This document shows, in pieces, positions 63,491-64,000 of a stretch of DNA of 64,000 nucleotides. Below the pieces are notes generated by a model, which made no database searches, was not told the origin of the DNA, and was given only the letters and a program-made list of their open reading frames with translations. The DNA is from Pyrococcus sp. ST04 (GTDB taxonomy: Archaea > Methanobacteriota_B > Thermococci > Thermococcales > Thermococcaceae), in assembly GCF_000263735.1 (NCBI RefSeq), contig NC_017946.1, forward strand, positions 475,348 through 539,347, read 5' to 3'. A program made the translations under genes and the position numbers. How positions within the stretch are numbered: position 1 is the first letter of the stretch; every line of letters begins with the position of its first letter.

Positions 63491-64000
63491 AAAGAGAGGA
63501 CGTCCTCATTATCCTTGCAGTTATGGGGATAGTGCATGGCTTCCTCTCGGGTAGTGTGAGTGGGCCTATTTTTAGCATTGGAGTACTCTCATATTTGATG
63601 CTGGCTAGGAACAGTTTTCTTCCAGATTTAACGGTGAAAGTTGAAGGACATACTGAGATGGAAGAGGAGAAAGAGTACGAGTTTACACTTTTCTTAAAAA
63701 ATAAGGGTTCTGCAGCTTTAGTAAAGCCTAGGGTAGAAGGGCCCCCTGAGCTAACAGTTAAAAAGCCTAGAGTTGTTCTTATCCCCCACAATGGAGAAAA
63801 GGTCGTTAGAATAAAAATTAAGCCCATAGCAAAAGGAGAGTACACTGTAAAGCTCTTTCTAGATGTGGAGGATATTTTTGGAATAAACTCAACTACGATA
63901 CCCGTGAGTACGATGAAGCTAAGTGTTGTGCCTTCGGTAGATTCAATCAGAGAGGCTATGGAAAATGTAAGGAACATTAGGCTCAAAGAGGCCTATAAGA
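63487..64000 (+). CDS. DUF58-type protein, 3' partial
   Basis: The frame starts at ATG 63487 (ATGA overlap with MoxR) and is open to the window end, 171 codons. Two short hydrophobic segments (DVLIILAVMGIVHGFLSGSV, IFSIGVLSYLMLARN) precede a beta domain, LTVKVEGHTEMEEEKEYEF and VVRIKIKPIAKGEYTVKL, the same layout as the N-terminal part of the DUF58 protein at 38231. The DUF58 core itself lies beyond the window, so the name rests on this and on position behind moxR. Confidence 0.75.
   Translation, partial: MKREDVLIILAVMGIVHGFLSGSVSGPIFSIGVLSYLMLARNSFLPDLTVKVEGHTEMEEEKEYEFTLFLKNKGSAALVKPRVEGPPELTVKKPRVVLIPHNGEKVVRIKIKPIAKGEYTVKLFLDVEDIFGINSTTIPVSTMKLSVVPSVDSIREAMENVRNIRLKEAYK

Overview
The window looks like a chromosomal segment of a hyperthermophilic archaeon of the order Thermococcales, most likely a Pyrococcus. 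The evidence is gene content: PurP/PurT-type purine genes, a coenzyme B12-type ribonucleotide reductase with a C-terminal zinc ribbon, Thermococcales-type MoxR/DUF58 clusters, archaeal PF01637 ATPases, DUF257-like proteins, AT-rich promoters with TATA boxes, and GGTG-type ribosome binding sites. I cannot name the species.

Layout. (1) 1-9032: the tail of a forward alkaline-phosphatase-superfamily gene, then a reverse operon that reads, from its promoter near 9060, as a small ribbon-helix-helix-like protein, ATP sulfurylase, a TauE-type anion exporter, a DHH phosphoesterase, a phosphodiesterase, APS kinase, a flippase and a second alkaline-phosphatase-like enzyme. This makes activated sulfate (PAPS) and probably serves sulfation or phospho-modification of a surface glycan. 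(2) 9405-12130: a graveyard of defence and toxin-antitoxin genes (AbiEi/AbiEii, a deleted ATPase, orphan HicB, frameshifted VapB) with a scar of an IS200/IS605 right end. (3) 12134-14685: two PF01637 ATPases whose start regions carry palindromes. (4) 14730-19701: rmlABCD for dTDP-rhamnose; rmlB is interrupted in frame by a 363-residue intein with a LAGLIDADG endonuclease, and a vapBC remnant lies between rmlC and rmlD. (5) 19894-22950 reverse: a glycosyltransferase, galU and UDP-glucose dehydrogenase. (6) 23014-29567 forward: three glycosyltransferases, an FkbM-type methyltransferase and two alkaline-phosphatase-like enzymes. (7) 29590-33882: a second, GC-rich, scrambled copy of the sulfate cluster with intact tauE and APS kinase, a collapsed flippase, and a Sat/DHH/phosphodiesterase chimera. 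It also holds a vapBC remnant, a C/D box sRNA and a strongly structured candidate RNA with its own promoter.

(8) 34047-45288: MscS channel plus DUF432 partner, a beta-propeller protein, a reverse transglutaminase/unknown membrane protein/MoxR/DUF58 operon, and a ferritin-like/VIT1 fusion. (9) 45349-53539: purine biosynthesis (purD-purP, purK-purE, purT, purM) around two DUF257-like genes. (10) 53736-57683: a membrane-anchored hypothetical protein and an intein-free ribonucleotide reductase. (11) 57738-64000: a second MoxR/DUF58 cluster, running off the right end.

Regions 1 and 4-7 together form one large glycan island: nucleotide sugars (dTDP-rhamnose, UDP-glucose, UDP-glucuronate), glycosyltransferases, a flippase, and enzymes for sulfate activation and removal of its by-product. 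The forward phosphatase-like gene followed by a reverse flippase cluster occurs twice (near 0.9 kb and 29.6 kb), suggesting repeated recombination at this locus.
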